A stretch of DNA of 64,000 nucleotides, taken from assembly GCA_910587055.1 (NCBI GenBank), contig CAJUKY010000007.1, positions 1 to 64,000 on the forward strand, read 5' to 3'. Source of the stretch: Candidatus Gastranaerophilales bacterium. Lineage in GTDB: Bacteria; Cyanobacteriota; Vampirovibrionia; Gastranaerophilales; Gastranaerophilaceae. Each line of letters opens with the position of its first letter. Positions within the stretch are counted from its first letter, which is position 1. Both the position numbers and the translations under genes were made by a program. The notes under the pieces are model-generated. The model searched no databases. It saw only the letters and a program-made list of their open reading frames with translations, and was not told where the DNA came from. Positions 50,959-59,490 of the stretch are shown here, one piece after another.

Positions 50959-52652
50959 TTAGCACCTCCGGCATCCGATATCTCGCCGCCCTGAAACTGT
51001 TTTGCGTTCTCTCTTTCTCTTAAAATAAGCTCTATGAAAGCATCCTGCATGGTGGGCTTAGGGTTTTTCTCGCTTGCAGCAAGCTTTTTCAGGTTATCTG
51101 GCGTATCAGTCACAAGTGTCTTTCCTTTAAAAATCATGCTTATTCTGTTGCAAAACTGCGCCTCATCCATAAAATGGGTTGTAATTAAAACCGTGGTACC
51201 GTTTTTTGATAAAAAATTTATCTGATTCCAGAATTCCCGCCTTGATAAAGGATCAACCCCTGATGTAGGTTCATCCAGAAATAACACGGGAGGATTATGT
51301 ACAATGGCGCATGACAATGCGAGCCGCTGCTTGTAGCCTAAAGGCAGATTTTTTGCATCATAATTTTTGTATTTTTTTAAATCAAAAACCTCAAGAAGAG
51401 CAGCAATTCTGCGTTTTCCATCCATCAGCGAAAGACCGTACACCCCTGCAAAAAAATTTAAATTCTGCACCACGCTTAAATCTCCGAAAAGAGAAAATTT
51501 CTGCGCCATATACCCGAGATAACTGCGCGCAAGGCTTGGATTTTCATCCATCCGCACCCCCATAATGCTGCTATACCCTTTTGTTGCACTGATAAGTCCG
51601 CAGAGCATTTTAAAGGTTGTGGATTTTCCTGCCCCGTTTGGCCCCAAAAGCCCGAAAATCTCTCCTTTTTTAATTGAAAGATTAACATTATTCGCCGCAA
51701 CAAACTGCTTTTTTCCTTTGCCGTAAATTTTTGTAAGGCCTTCAGCGTAAATTGTAACCGTATTTTCCGGGATAACATCCGAAAACCCTTTTGTTATCTG
51801 CTCTATTGCAGCTTCTTTCAAAGCATTTGTGCGATTTTCCTTTATTTTATTTATTACAAAATCTTCAAAAGCTTCTCCTGTCTGTATTTTAGGAGTGCCG
51901 TCATAAATTTTTCTTCCTTCGGACAGCAAAAATACCTGCTCAAAATTTTCCGCTTCATCAAGGTAAGAAGTGGACCATATAACAGAAATTCCGTTTTCGA
52001 ATACAAGTTTTTTTACAATCTCCATAAGTTCAAGCCGCGAAACGGGATCCACCCCGACAGAAGGTTCATCTAGCAGCAGAAGCTCGGGTTTTGTAATTAA
52101 AGTACAGCAAAGCCCGAGTTTCTGCTTCATCCCACCTGATAAATTCCCTGTAAGACGGGTTTTAAAATCAATAAGTCCTGCAAATTCAAGCAAGGTATTA
52201 ATCAACTCTTTATCATCCTGCGTTTTATCGCGCAATTTTTCCCTGCTGCCATTTAAGGTATTTAAGGATACAAATAAATTTAAATTTTCTATAACGGTTA
52301 AATCCTCATAAAGTCCGAATTTTTGCGGCATATACCCTATTATTTTTTTAACTTTTGCAAGACTTTCCCCGCTGTCAAACGGTGAAATCCCGTTAATCAA
52401 AACTTCTCCGCTCCCCTGCACTCGGCCGTCATCCATGCCTGCTTTCCTGCCGGCCGTACTGCTTTTAATATTATCAGGTCTTAAAAGCCCGCAGAGTATT
52501 CTTAAAAAAGTTGTTTTCCCCGCTCCATCAGGTCCTATAAGCGCTGCCATCTGCTTTTTCTTTAAAATAAATTCAATATCGTTTAGCGCAAGCGCTTTTT
52601 CCCCTTTAAAGGTTTTAAAAAGTTTTTTTACATAAATAATATCATCGCCCAC
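50955..52652 (-). CDS. ABC exporter ATPase with two fused nucleotide-binding domains (YbhF-like)
   Basis: Two ABC domains in one chain, about 565 residues. NBD1 (about 5-260): Walker A 'LIGPDGAGKTTFL', signature 'LSGGMKQKLGL', Walker B 'LLLLDEPSVGVDP'. NBD2 (about 295-540): Walker A 'LLGPNGAGKSTTF', signature 'LPLGYKQRLALS', Walker B 'VLFLDEPTSGVDP' with a following His in 'LITTHFMDE'. NBD1 lacks the switch His (a Ser in 'WSTSYLDEAE'), so the two sites are not equal. The open frame starts at a TTG 39 bases upstream, inside hlyD; a GTG at 52652 after AAGGG fits the domain start better. Energises the exporter. Confidence 0.93.
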   Translation of the reverse strand: MGDDIIYVKKLFKTFKGEKALALNDIEFILKKKQMAALIGPDGAGKTTFLRILCGLLRPDNIKSSTAGRKAGMDDGRVQGSGEVLINGISPFDSGESLAKVKKIIGYMPQKFGLYEDLTVIENLNLFVSLNTLNGSREKLRDKTQDDKELINTLLEFAGLIDFKTRLTGNLSGGMKQKLGLCCTLITKPELLLLDEPSVGVDPVSRLELMEIVKKLVFENGISVIWSTSYLDEAENFEQVFLLSEGRKIYDGTPKIQTGEAFEDFVINKIKENRTNALKEAAIEQITKGFSDVIPENTVTIYAEGLTKIYGKGKKQFVAANNVNLSIKKGEIFGLLGPNGAGKSTTFKMLCGLISATKGYSSIMGVRMDENPSLARSYLGYMAQKFSLFGDLSVVQNLNFFAGVYGLSLMDGKRRIAALLEVFDLKKYKNYDAKNLPLGYKQRLALSCAIVHNPPVLFLDEPTSGVDPLSRREFWNQINFLSKNGTTVLITTHFMDEAQFCNRISMIFKGKTLVTDTPDNLKKLAASEKNPKPTMQDAFIELILRERENAKQFQGGEISDAGGAK

Positions 52653-53523
52653 ATTCAGCGCCCTTTGTATTTTCTTCAAGCGGTTTTTCAAGCGGAATTC
52701 TTATATTTACGGGCATGCCCTGTCTTAAATACAAATTATCCTCCCCGTCTTCATCAATAATTACCCTGAGACGGTACACTAAATCCGTTCGAAGAGACAC
52801 AGTTTCAACGGTTTTCGGGGTAAATTCCGCAACGGGCGAAATAAATCCGATATGCGCCTTAAATTCGCGTCCGCGTGTAGAATCCGATGAAATATAAGCC
52901 TTCTGCCCGAGCTTTATACGCCCCAAATCCTCTTCTTTAATATAGGCTCTCGCCCAGAGCGGTTTAAATAAAGACATACTGTAAACAGGCACCCCCGAAG
53001 CAAGAATGGTTCCTTTTTCATTTATCCTTGTTAAAATTATTCCGTCATTCGGTGCAATTAATTCCGTATCCGAAAGTGCAATTTTTGCATTTTGAAATTG
53101 GGCCGCCGCAAAATCATAATCCGCAGCAGCCTTATTTTTGTTGGTTAAAATATTTTTGCATTCTTCTTTTGAAATTGTTTCATCCGCACAAAGTGCAAGG
53201 TTTCTTTTGTAAATATCATTTGTATTTATTTTAACGGCAAGTGTCTGCGCCATTTTTGCTTTTGCTTCTCCTAAATCCGCAGTATAAGTATCCTTTTCAA
53301 GTCTTGCCAGAACCTGCCCTTTTTTAACGTAATCCCCCTCTTCAAAATACAAATCCTGCAATTTGCCTGAAACCCTGAATGAAAGTGCAACTTCTCTGAT
53401 TTCAATATTTCCGTATAATAAAATTTCATTATCATTTTTCTTTTTAAAAAATAAAAAATATAAACCCGCCGCAATAACAGCCGCAAAAATTAAAACAATC
53501 AGCCATATCTGCCATTTTTTCAT
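52642..53523 (-). CDS. HlyD-family membrane fusion protein (YbhG-like)
   Basis: A 293-residue periplasmic adaptor anchored by an N-terminal helix (3-24, 'IWLIVLIFAAVIAAGLYFLF'). It has the biotinyl-lipoyl half motif 'GNIEIREVALSFRVSGKLQD', 'EGDYVKKGQVLARLE', a helical hairpin (about 75-150), the second lipoyl half 'LIAPNDGIILTRINEKGTIL', and a beta-barrel part with 'PLWARAYIKEEDLGRIKLGQ'. It bridges the inner-membrane ABC exporter to the TolC protein encoded just upstream (five-base gap). It overlaps the ATPase gene. Confidence 0.94.
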   Translation of the reverse strand: MKKWQIWLIVLIFAAVIAAGLYFLFFKKKNDNEILLYGNIEIREVALSFRVSGKLQDLYFEEGDYVKKGQVLARLEKDTYTADLGEAKAKMAQTLAVKINTNDIYKRNLALCADETISKEECKNILTNKNKAAADYDFAAAQFQNAKIALSDTELIAPNDGIILTRINEKGTILASGVPVYSMSLFKPLWARAYIKEEDLGRIKLGQKAYISSDSTRGREFKAHIGFISPVAEFTPKTVETVSLRTDLVYRLRVIIDEDGEDNLYLRQGMPVNIRIPLEKPLEENTKGAECGR

Positions 53524-53528
53524 AGTGC

Positions 53529-54893
53529 TTATATTTCACCCCCGAGAGCCTTATATAAAGAAATTAAATCAATAAATTTCTGCACCTTTGAATTCAATAC
53601 CTTTGATTGCTCATACAAAAATTCATTATCCTGATTTAAAACATCGACAACCCCTTTTACTCCTGAATTATAAGAATTTGAAACCCTGATAAAATTGTCC
53701 TCTTCAAAATTCAAATTTGTAAGATTTACCCTGTATGTTGCCTCATCCTGCTTTAAATTATATAAAGTGTCATTCACCTCTTTTAGCGCCTTAAGGTCCG
53801 TATCCAAATATTCGTTAAGCATTTTTTCATATACAAATTTTTTCTGTTTTATATCAAAAATCCTCTTTCCGCCCGTAAATATCTTTTCTGTTGCCCCTGC
53901 CATCAAATTAGCAACAGCGCCTTTCCATAAAAAATTCGGTGTTAAAGTTGAAAACATTAATACACCAAATACGTTTATATCGGGCAAAAACGCCTTCCTT
54001 GCAAGGGTAACATCAATTTTTGCCTTTTTTAAGCCCGCCTCTTTTTGAAGAATATCCGGACGCCCTAAAATTTCATCCCCCTTGATGCAATCAGGTATTT
54101 TCCCCGCATATTCTATTTCTTTAATATTCTGCACCTCATAACAATCTGAAGGTGCTTCCCCTGTTAAATAAGAAAGTCTTGAACTAAATTCTTCCTTTTG
54201 CTTTTTATAATTATTCAATATAATTTCTTCAGCCGATACTTCTTTTTTAATATTATTAAGCTCAATTTTTCCTACAACCCCGTTATCAAAGCTTTTTTGC
54301 ACCCGCCGTAATTTTTCCTTTTTATTTTCGATAATTTTATTTTGAATATTAATCTGCTCATCTAAATTTGCAATATTAAAATACGCTCCCGCAATTTCTC
54401 CCGCAAGAGAAATTGCCGCTCCTTTTTCTTCATAAATTGCAGCATTAATATCCTCACGTTTCATATCAATTTTATTTTTTCTTTTGCCGAATAAATCAAT
54501 TTCCCAGTGTGTTATAAAAGGAAGCGCAAAGGCATTATCCCTGAAACCCTGATAAGGAAAAGCAACATGAGGAATTTTTATCCCCAGATAGTTTGCCCCA
54601 ACGCTTAAATCAGGAAACAGTTTTGAAATTTCCGTATTTTTAACCTGATAAAGCTCATTAATTTTAAGCCTTAAATTTTTCAGATTATAATTATTATTTA
54701 TCCCGAGAATTATATATTTTATAAGGCATTCATCATTAAAGCGCTTAAAAAAATCAATATTAATATATTGAATTCTGTCTTTTTCCTTTAATTTTTCGCC
54801 GCAAAAACCTGCAGCGCAAAATATTACTGAGCACATAAATATAAATAAAAACCTTATAAATATTTTCTGATTTGTGCCCAATTTTATAACCAT
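53529..54893 (-). CDS. TolC-family outer-membrane efflux protein
   Basis: A 454-residue outer-membrane factor. It has a signal peptide (about 9-28, 'IRFLFIFMCSVIFCAAGFCG'), then the two-repeat TolC layout with long helical coils ('IQNKIIENKKEKLRRVQKSF', 'LGRPDILQKEAGLKKAKIDV', 'RKAFLPDINVFG', and 'FIRVSNSYNSGVKGVVDVLN'). The 'RPDI' and 'FLP' motifs are standard. The ATG at 54893 directly abuts AAGG; a TTG at 54881, spaced about eight bases from AAGGATGG, may be the real start. First gene of the exporter operon, giving it an exit across the outer membrane. Confidence 0.93.
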   Translation of the reverse strand: MVIKLGTNQKIFIRFLFIFMCSVIFCAAGFCGEKLKEKDRIQYINIDFFKRFNDECLIKYIILGINNNYNLKNLRLKINELYQVKNTEISKLFPDLSVGANYLGIKIPHVAFPYQGFRDNAFALPFITHWEIDLFGKRKNKIDMKREDINAAIYEEKGAAISLAGEIAGAYFNIANLDEQINIQNKIIENKKEKLRRVQKSFDNGVVGKIELNNIKKEVSAEEIILNNYKKQKEEFSSRLSYLTGEAPSDCYEVQNIKEIEYAGKIPDCIKGDEILGRPDILQKEAGLKKAKIDVTLARKAFLPDINVFGVLMFSTLTPNFLWKGAVANLMAGATEKIFTGGKRIFDIKQKKFVYEKMLNEYLDTDLKALKEVNDTLYNLKQDEATYRVNLTNLNFEEDNFIRVSNSYNSGVKGVVDVLNQDNEFLYEQSKVLNSKVQKFIDLISLYKALGGEI

Positions 54894-54990
54894 CCTTATA
54901 ATCTACAAAAAGATAATATATGTTATTATTAAAAATAGTTATTACCGGTATGGATAATACTCTATTTATTAAAGGGAAGGAGAATTTTAA

Positions 54991-56145
54991 ATGCAGAATT
55001 TTGAATTTCAGGCTCCGACAAAAGTTATTTTCGGAGCTGACACAATTTCAAAAGTTAAAGATGAAATACCCAAAGATAAAAAAATCCTTATGACCTATGG
55101 CGGCGGTTCTATCAGAAAAAACGGGATTTATAAACAGGTAATGGAAGCATTGAGTGAGCATACCGTTATGGAATTCGGAGGAATTGAACCTAACCCGAAA
55201 TTTGAAACCTTAATAAAAGCGGTTGAAATTGTAAAAAATGAAAATATCGATTTCCTTCTCTCTGTCGGAGGCGGTTCAACACTTGACGGTACAAAATTTA
55301 TCGCAGCGGCCGCAAAATTTGAAGGCGACCCGTGGACTATTCTATCCGAAGGCGCCGAAATTAAAGATGCAATTCCTCTGGGTGATATTATTACCCTTCC
55401 TGCAACAGGTTCTGAGATGAATAACGGTGCCGTTATATCAAAACTTGAAACAAAAGAAAAACTTGCCTTCCATTCAAATTATGTATATCCCAAATTTTCA
55501 ATCATAGACCCGAAAACAACATTCTCGCTTCCTGAAAAACAAACGGTAAACGGCATTGTAGATACCTTTGTGCATACAATGGAGCAGTATGCAACATATG
55601 AAGTTAATACACCGCTTCAGGATGAATGGATGCTAGGGCTCATTAAAACTTTAATGAAAGAAGCTAAAAAGGTTCTTCAAAAGCCGGATGATTATGAAGC
55701 ACGCGCCAATATATTCTGGTGTGCAACATGCGGGCTGAATTACTGGATGTCTTTAGGATGCGTGCAGGATTGGTCAACCCATATGATAGGACATGAATTA
55801 ACAGCGCTTTACGGCATAGACCATGGCGAATCCTTAGCGGTTGTACTTACACGCGTTTGGAAGAATAGAAAACGCGATAAAATGAATAAACTTGCAAAGA
55901 TGGCGGTAGAAGTATTCGGCGCAAATGAATTCCTGCCAAAAAATATCCTTGCGGATATCACAATCAAAAAAACCAAAAAGTTCTTTGAATCTCTAGGAAG
56001 AAGAACAAATCTTTCAGATTACGGCATAAATAAACTTGATGCCGCTAAAAAGATTTCGGAAAGATTTAAAGAAAGAAATATGGTTCTTGGCGAAAAACAC
56101 AATATCACACCGGATGAAGTTTATGAAATTTTAATGAACTGTTGA
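54991..56145 (+). CDS. Iron-containing alcohol dehydrogenase (YqhD/BdhA-like)
   Basis: A 384-residue type III alcohol dehydrogenase, probably NADPH-dependent, that reduces aldehydes. It has 'FEFQAPTKVIFGADTISKV', the cofactor loop 'TYGGGSIRKNGIYKQV', 'LLSVGGGSTLDGTKFI', and 'ITLPATGSEMNNGAVIS'. Metal-binding residues by family alignment are Asp191 and His195 in 'DTFVHTMEQY', His264 in 'DWSTHMIGHEL' and His278 in 'GIDHGESLAVV'. The close match to YqhD/BdhA suggests broad aldehyde or butanol-type reduction and a fermentative lifestyle. A strong GGAAGGAG lies before the ATG. Single gene. Confidence 0.95.
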   Translation: MQNFEFQAPTKVIFGADTISKVKDEIPKDKKILMTYGGGSIRKNGIYKQVMEALSEHTVMEFGGIEPNPKFETLIKAVEIVKNENIDFLLSVGGGSTLDGTKFIAAAAKFEGDPWTILSEGAEIKDAIPLGDIITLPATGSEMNNGAVISKLETKEKLAFHSNYVYPKFSIIDPKTTFSLPEKQTVNGIVDTFVHTMEQYATYEVNTPLQDEWMLGLIKTLMKEAKKVLQKPDDYEARANIFWCATCGLNYWMSLGCVQDWSTHMIGHELTALYGIDHGESLAVVLTRVWKNRKRDKMNKLAKMAVEVFGANEFLPKNILADITIKKTKKFFESLGRRTNLSDYGINKLDAAKKISERFKERNMVLGEKHNITPDEVYEILMNC

Positions 56146-56247
56146 TTGCCCTTATAATGCAACAGAGTTGGTGTGAGCTCCATGTATTTTATAAAAGATT
56201 ATGATAAAATATCCTATATTTATTTACCGGATAAGGAGAAACAATTT

Positions 56248-56667
56248 ATGAAAAAACTCGCGATATTAATTACAGCATTTGTTATGGTATTCAGCGTTCA
56301 GGAAACCTTTGCTCACCATCACACAAGAAATCTTCAAACAGAATATCACTACTATGATTTTGAATATATGCCGGGTGATAAAGGCGGATATACGGGTGCT
56401 TCAGATACTGAAATAACAAGCGTTTTGCAGGCAAAAAAACTCGGAAGCAGCGTATATGTAAAATTAAAAGGTAAAATTGTATCAAAACTGGGCAAAGAAA
56501 CTTATATGTTTAAAGATAATACAGGTACAGTTAAAATTGAAATTGATGACGATAATTGGAACGGCGTAAAGGCAGGCCCTAAAGATACCGTTATTATTGA
56601 AGGCGAGCTTGAAAGAGAACAGGGCGGTGTGATAGTTGATGTTGATAAAATAGAGCTTGCTGATTAA
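56248..56667 (+). CDS. BOF-family (YgiW/YdeI) exported OB-fold protein
   Basis: A 139-residue periplasmic protein. It has a signal peptide (1-22, 'LAILITAFVMVFSVQETFA'), a His/Tyr-rich spacer ('HHHTRNLQTEYHYYDFEYM'), then the BOF domain. Visible parts are 'GGYTGASDTEITSVLQAKKL', 'VYVKLKGKIVSKLGKETYMF', 'DNTGTVKIEIDDDNW' and 'VIIEGELEREQGGVIVDVDKI'. E. coli relatives are linked to stress and antimicrobial peptide tolerance. AAGGAGA lies before the ATG at 56248; the open frame's earlier start would not give a signal peptide. Terminator follows. Confidence 0.92.
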   Translation: MKKLAILITAFVMVFSVQETFAHHHTRNLQTEYHYYDFEYMPGDKGGYTGASDTEITSVLQAKKLGSSVYVKLKGKIVSKLGKETYMFKDNTGTVKIEIDDDNWNGVKAGPKDTVIIEGELEREQGGVIVDVDKIELAD

Positions 56668-56724
56668 TAATACCTGAAAGCATTGTATAGCTTTAAAAAA
56701 TCAAACAATATTAAGAATTGTAAC

Positions 56725-56769
56725 AAACAAAATGAATCTTGAAATTACAGGGTTCATTTTGTTTTTATA
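56725..56769 (+). terminator. Intrinsic terminator after the BOF gene
   Basis: Perfect 12-bp stem AAACAAAATGAA (56725-56736) / TTCATTTTGTTT (56753-56764) followed by a T-run. The stem is AT-rich with a 16-base loop. Confidence 0.65.
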
Positions 56770-56820
56770 TATACGTAAGATATGTGAAGTATATACAATC
56801 TGAAAGAAAGACGGTTAGAA

Positions 56821-57696
56821 ATGACAGAAGTTTACCAAATTAAAAGCGGCGACACACTAACAAAAATCGCAAAAGAAAAATATGGTTTAAGCGGTAATGC
56901 AGCTTACCAAAAAGCCCTTGAAATCGCCAAAGATAACGGTATTGCAAATCCGAATTTAATATATGCAGGCACAAACCTGAATCTTAACGGCCTTGGCGAA
57001 GAAGAACCGCAGGCCACAGGTGATAATTTTGAACAAAACGGCGGGCAAAACTGCATTGAAGATGCTTACAAAAATCTTCTGGATGCGCAAAAGCAATATA
57101 TGCAGCAATTAGCGGGCTTAAATGAAGAAAACAAAGAAGCTCCGAAAAGCTTCCAAATAGTTGAGCTTAGCGAAGAAAACAAAGAACAAGAGTATATTGA
57201 CGCCATTTTAGAGCTCACAGAACAACATATGGAAGAAAACGACAAAGAAGATGAAAACGGCGTAAAAGACGGTGTAATTGAATATGATGAATTTGCAGCT
57301 CAGCAGATTGCCTTCTACCGCAGCACATACAGTGATTTAGAAACAAGCGACGAAGAACTTGAACAATTAATGGGCTTAAGCAGTATATTTAACATGTATG
57401 ATGTTGATGAAAGCGGCGTTCTTGAAAAAAATGAAGTTGCATTCTCATACATTGCATCGGATATAAATTTCAACATGGAAGCACAAAATCAAAACACTGC
57501 AATCACCATAGAAGGCAGCGGTGCTAATGCAGAACTCGACGGTATATTTAATTTTGACCAGATGACATATGCTGCTGCAGCATTCAACGAAGATATGCTT
57601 CAAGGCGGCAAAACCTACTCAAATATCTATAACAAAATGTCCGATTTGATTCAAAAGGGTGTTGAAAACAGAGAATCAACGGCACATGCCGGTTAA
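56821..57696 (+). CDS. LysM and EF-hand-like protein without signal peptide
   Basis: A 291-residue acidic protein. An N-terminal LysM domain (about 4-52: 'YQIKSGDTLTKIAKEKYGLS' with 'NPNLIYAGTNLNL') would bind peptidoglycan GlcNAc chains. A Glu/Gln-rich coiled linker follows (about 75-140). Two EF-hand-like loops come next: 'ENDKEDENGVKDGVIEYDEF' (about 140-159) and 'YDVDESGVLEKNEV' (about 198-211), the second being the regular DxDxSGxLxxxE form. The C-terminus is helical. There is no signal peptide or membrane segment, although the LysM domain implies wall contact, so export would need a non-classical route. A weak ribosome binding site (ACGG) is present. Confidence 0.85.
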   Translation: MTEVYQIKSGDTLTKIAKEKYGLSGNAAYQKALEIAKDNGIANPNLIYAGTNLNLNGLGEEEPQATGDNFEQNGGQNCIEDAYKNLLDAQKQYMQQLAGLNEENKEAPKSFQIVELSEENKEQEYIDAILELTEQHMEENDKEDENGVKDGVIEYDEFAAQQIAFYRSTYSDLETSDEELEQLMGLSSIFNMYDVDESGVLEKNEVAFSYIASDINFNMEAQNQNTAITIEGSGANAELDGIFNFDQMTYAAAAFNEDMLQGGKTYSNIYNKMSDLIQKGVENRESTAHAG

Positions 57697-57722
57697 TAAA
57701 GACTTCGGTTCTATCAAACAGT

Positions 57723-58394
57723 CTAATATTCATTTTCCAAAAATTCAAAAAGCTTCTCAAATTTAAAATATAGTTGATTTACAGGGATATCCTCATCTAC
57801 CTCAACGGTGATAACAGGGATATCCCTTTCAACGCCTGCATAAGTCCCAAAACTCCCGGGGCAAGGATATCCTATATCTTTTTGCACGGGATACCCCGTA
57901 ATTTCGGATATTTTTTGCGCAAGCTTTAAGGCTTCGCCGCCTCTATCCCCGTCATAGTTTACTATTTTATAAGGGGCATGGATGGTTATAACCGCATCAA
58001 AATTAATTTCATCCATTAAAGATACAACAAATTGCGTTTCATTTTCACTCCCTGCGGCCTCTCCGCCAAAATAATCAGCCGCATTTTCTCCCGCGGCAGA
58101 TGTATCTTCCCCCCAATTTTTAGTGGGAAAATTTCTGTTTAAATCTACTCCGTTTTTATTTACGCGCGTTTTGGCAAAATTCAGCCTCGGAATATAATAG
58201 AGATTATTTTTTCCGCCGTATTCAATATCCAAAGCACCCGCTGACCCGCAAAAATCAGCATTTGCAGCGCGCCCGAGATATTTATTTATAAAAAACTCGC
58301 CCTGTTCTTCATCTCCATGAAAAACACCGATAACAAGAATGTTTTTTGCCATTTTATTATCGGTGTTTAATCTTTTTATTAATTCTATCTTCAT
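57723..58394 (-). CDS. M14-like zinc carboxypeptidase (MpaA/succinylglutamate desuccinylase type)
   Basis: A 223-residue zinc hydrolase of the M14 group. Zinc ligands are His and Glu in 'VIGVFHGDEEQGEFF' and His in 'AVITIHAPYKIV'; substrate Arg is in 'NKNGVDLNRNFPTKNW'. The catalytic Glu is in 'PVITVEVDEDI'. The short length and 'GVDLNRNFP' suggest a relative of MpaA, which cuts the gamma-D-Glu-DAP bond of murein tripeptide; that role is an inference. No signal peptide, so cytosolic recycling would fit. The ATG at 58394 has AAGGAA six bases upstream; an ATG at 58415 in frame is less likely. RpaB lies upstream on the same strand with a long palindrome between. Confidence 0.82.
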   Translation of the reverse strand: MKIELIKRLNTDNKMAKNILVIGVFHGDEEQGEFFINKYLGRAANADFCGSAGALDIEYGGKNNLYYIPRLNFAKTRVNKNGVDLNRNFPTKNWGEDTSAAGENAADYFGGEAAGSENETQFVVSLMDEINFDAVITIHAPYKIVNYDGDRGGEALKLAQKISEITGYPVQKDIGYPCPGSFGTYAGVERDIPVITVEVDEDIPVNQLYFKFEKLFEFLENEY

Positions 58395-58407
58395 TAATAA
58401 TTCCTTA

Positions 58408-58447
58408 TATAACAAGACCCTGAACGTGTTCAGGGTAGCATGTTATA
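58408..58447 (-). repeat. Long intercistronic palindrome
   Basis: TATAACA and ACCCTGAAC on the left (58408-58414, 58417-58425) pair with GTTCAGGGT and TGTTATA on the right (58428-58436, 58441-58447) between the rpaB and M14-like genes. No T-run follows on the minus strand. It may be a processing or mRNA-stability hairpin, or an operator. Confidence 0.6.
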
Positions 58448-58463
58448 AAATATTTTCCATATT

Positions 58464-59210
58464 TTAGTTTATTCTCTGAAACATATATCCGATACCGCGC
58501 GCGGTCAAAATTAATTCAGGATTTGCAGGGTCTGCTTCAAGTTTTGAACGTAATCTTGAAATATGAACGTCTACAACCCTTGTATCAATACGATGATCCG
58601 GCGGATAAGCCCATACATGCTGCAATATCTCATTTCTTGAATAAGCTTGCCCTGAATTATTAACAAGCAATTCCAGAAGGCTGAATTCCATGCCTGTCAA
58701 TCTTATTCTTTCATTCTTTCTGTATACCTGACGTCTTGCGGTATCAATCTTGATACTTCCTGTTGTAATAACGTTTTTAGCCGTTTTACCTGAAGGAACG
58801 GATATTTCTTTTGTTGTGGTACGTCTTAATACCGCTTTAACTCTGGCTTCAAGCTCTTTCGGGCTGAAAGGTTTAATAACATAATCGTCAGCGCCTAATT
58901 CTAAGCCCGTAATTCTTTCTGATACATCCCCGAGAGCAGTTAATATAATAATCGGAACATCAGATGTTCTTCTTATTTCACGCGTTACACCGTAGCCGTC
59001 CATTTTCGGCATCATAACATCTAAAATTACAAGATCAGGCATGGTTTTATTGTACACTTCAACGGCTTCTTCGCCGTCTTCTGCCGTCACAACATCATAG
59101 CCCACCATTTTAAGTCTGGTTTCTAAAATTCTTCTGATACTGGCTTCATCATCTGCCACGAGAATTTTTTGTTTCACTTCACCCGTTTCATTTTGCAAAT
59201 CGTCAGTCAT
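58464..59210 (-). CDS. rpaB: Response regulator RpaB (Ycf27), OmpR/PhoB family
   Basis: A 248-residue response regulator. The receiver (about 14-130) has the acidic pair in 'ILVADDEASIRRILETRLKM', phospho-acceptor Asp64 in 'LVILDVMMPKMDGYG', 'TALGDVSERITGLELGADDY' and the Lys in 'VIKPFSPKELEARVKAVLRR'. The winged-helix DNA-binding domain (about 150-248) has 'RLTGMEFSLLELLVNNSGQ', 'SRNEILQHVWAY', 'RVVDVHISRLRSKLE' and 'ILTARGIGYMF'. These blocks are nearly those of cyanobacterial RpaB, a global regulator that binds HLR1 sites. No partner kinase (NblS/Hik33) is near. In a non-photosynthetic relative its role must differ. Confidence 0.95.
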   Translation of the reverse strand: MTDDLQNETGEVKQKILVADDEASIRRILETRLKMVGYDVVTAEDGEEAVEVYNKTMPDLVILDVMMPKMDGYGVTREIRRTSDVPIIILTALGDVSERITGLELGADDYVIKPFSPKELEARVKAVLRRTTTKEISVPSGKTAKNVITTGSIKIDTARRQVYRKNERIRLTGMEFSLLELLVNNSGQAYSRNEILQHVWAYPPDHRIDTRVVDVHISRLRSKLEADPANPELILTARGIGYMFQRIN

Positions 59211-59420
59211 TCTTAAAAAAATCCTATCTTTTCCCTTTTGTTATTCCAAATATTCCATTACGAAATATTGATTTTTATAAACATATATTAACACATATTA
59301 AGTTTTTTTGAAAACAAAATTTAATGTTTATAAATAAATCTTAAGAGAAAATAAAGTCAAAATCAATAGCACATTTAAAATATTTTCACCATTTATCATA
59401 AAAACCCGCCGTACAAACAA

Positions 59421-59449
59421 AAATAAAGCCAATCGAAAGACGATTGGCG
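59421..59449 (-). terminator. Intrinsic terminator of the 59491 gene
   Basis: Perfect 8-bp stem GCCAATCG (59428-59435) / CGATTGGC (59441-59448), loop AAAGA, with a T-rich run on the minus-strand side. The gap from here to the rpaB start (59211-59420) holds nothing else I recognise. Confidence 0.85.
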
Positions 59450-59490
59450 AATTAAGGTTATAAGTTTAATTGATTAGGAGTTAAACTTTT

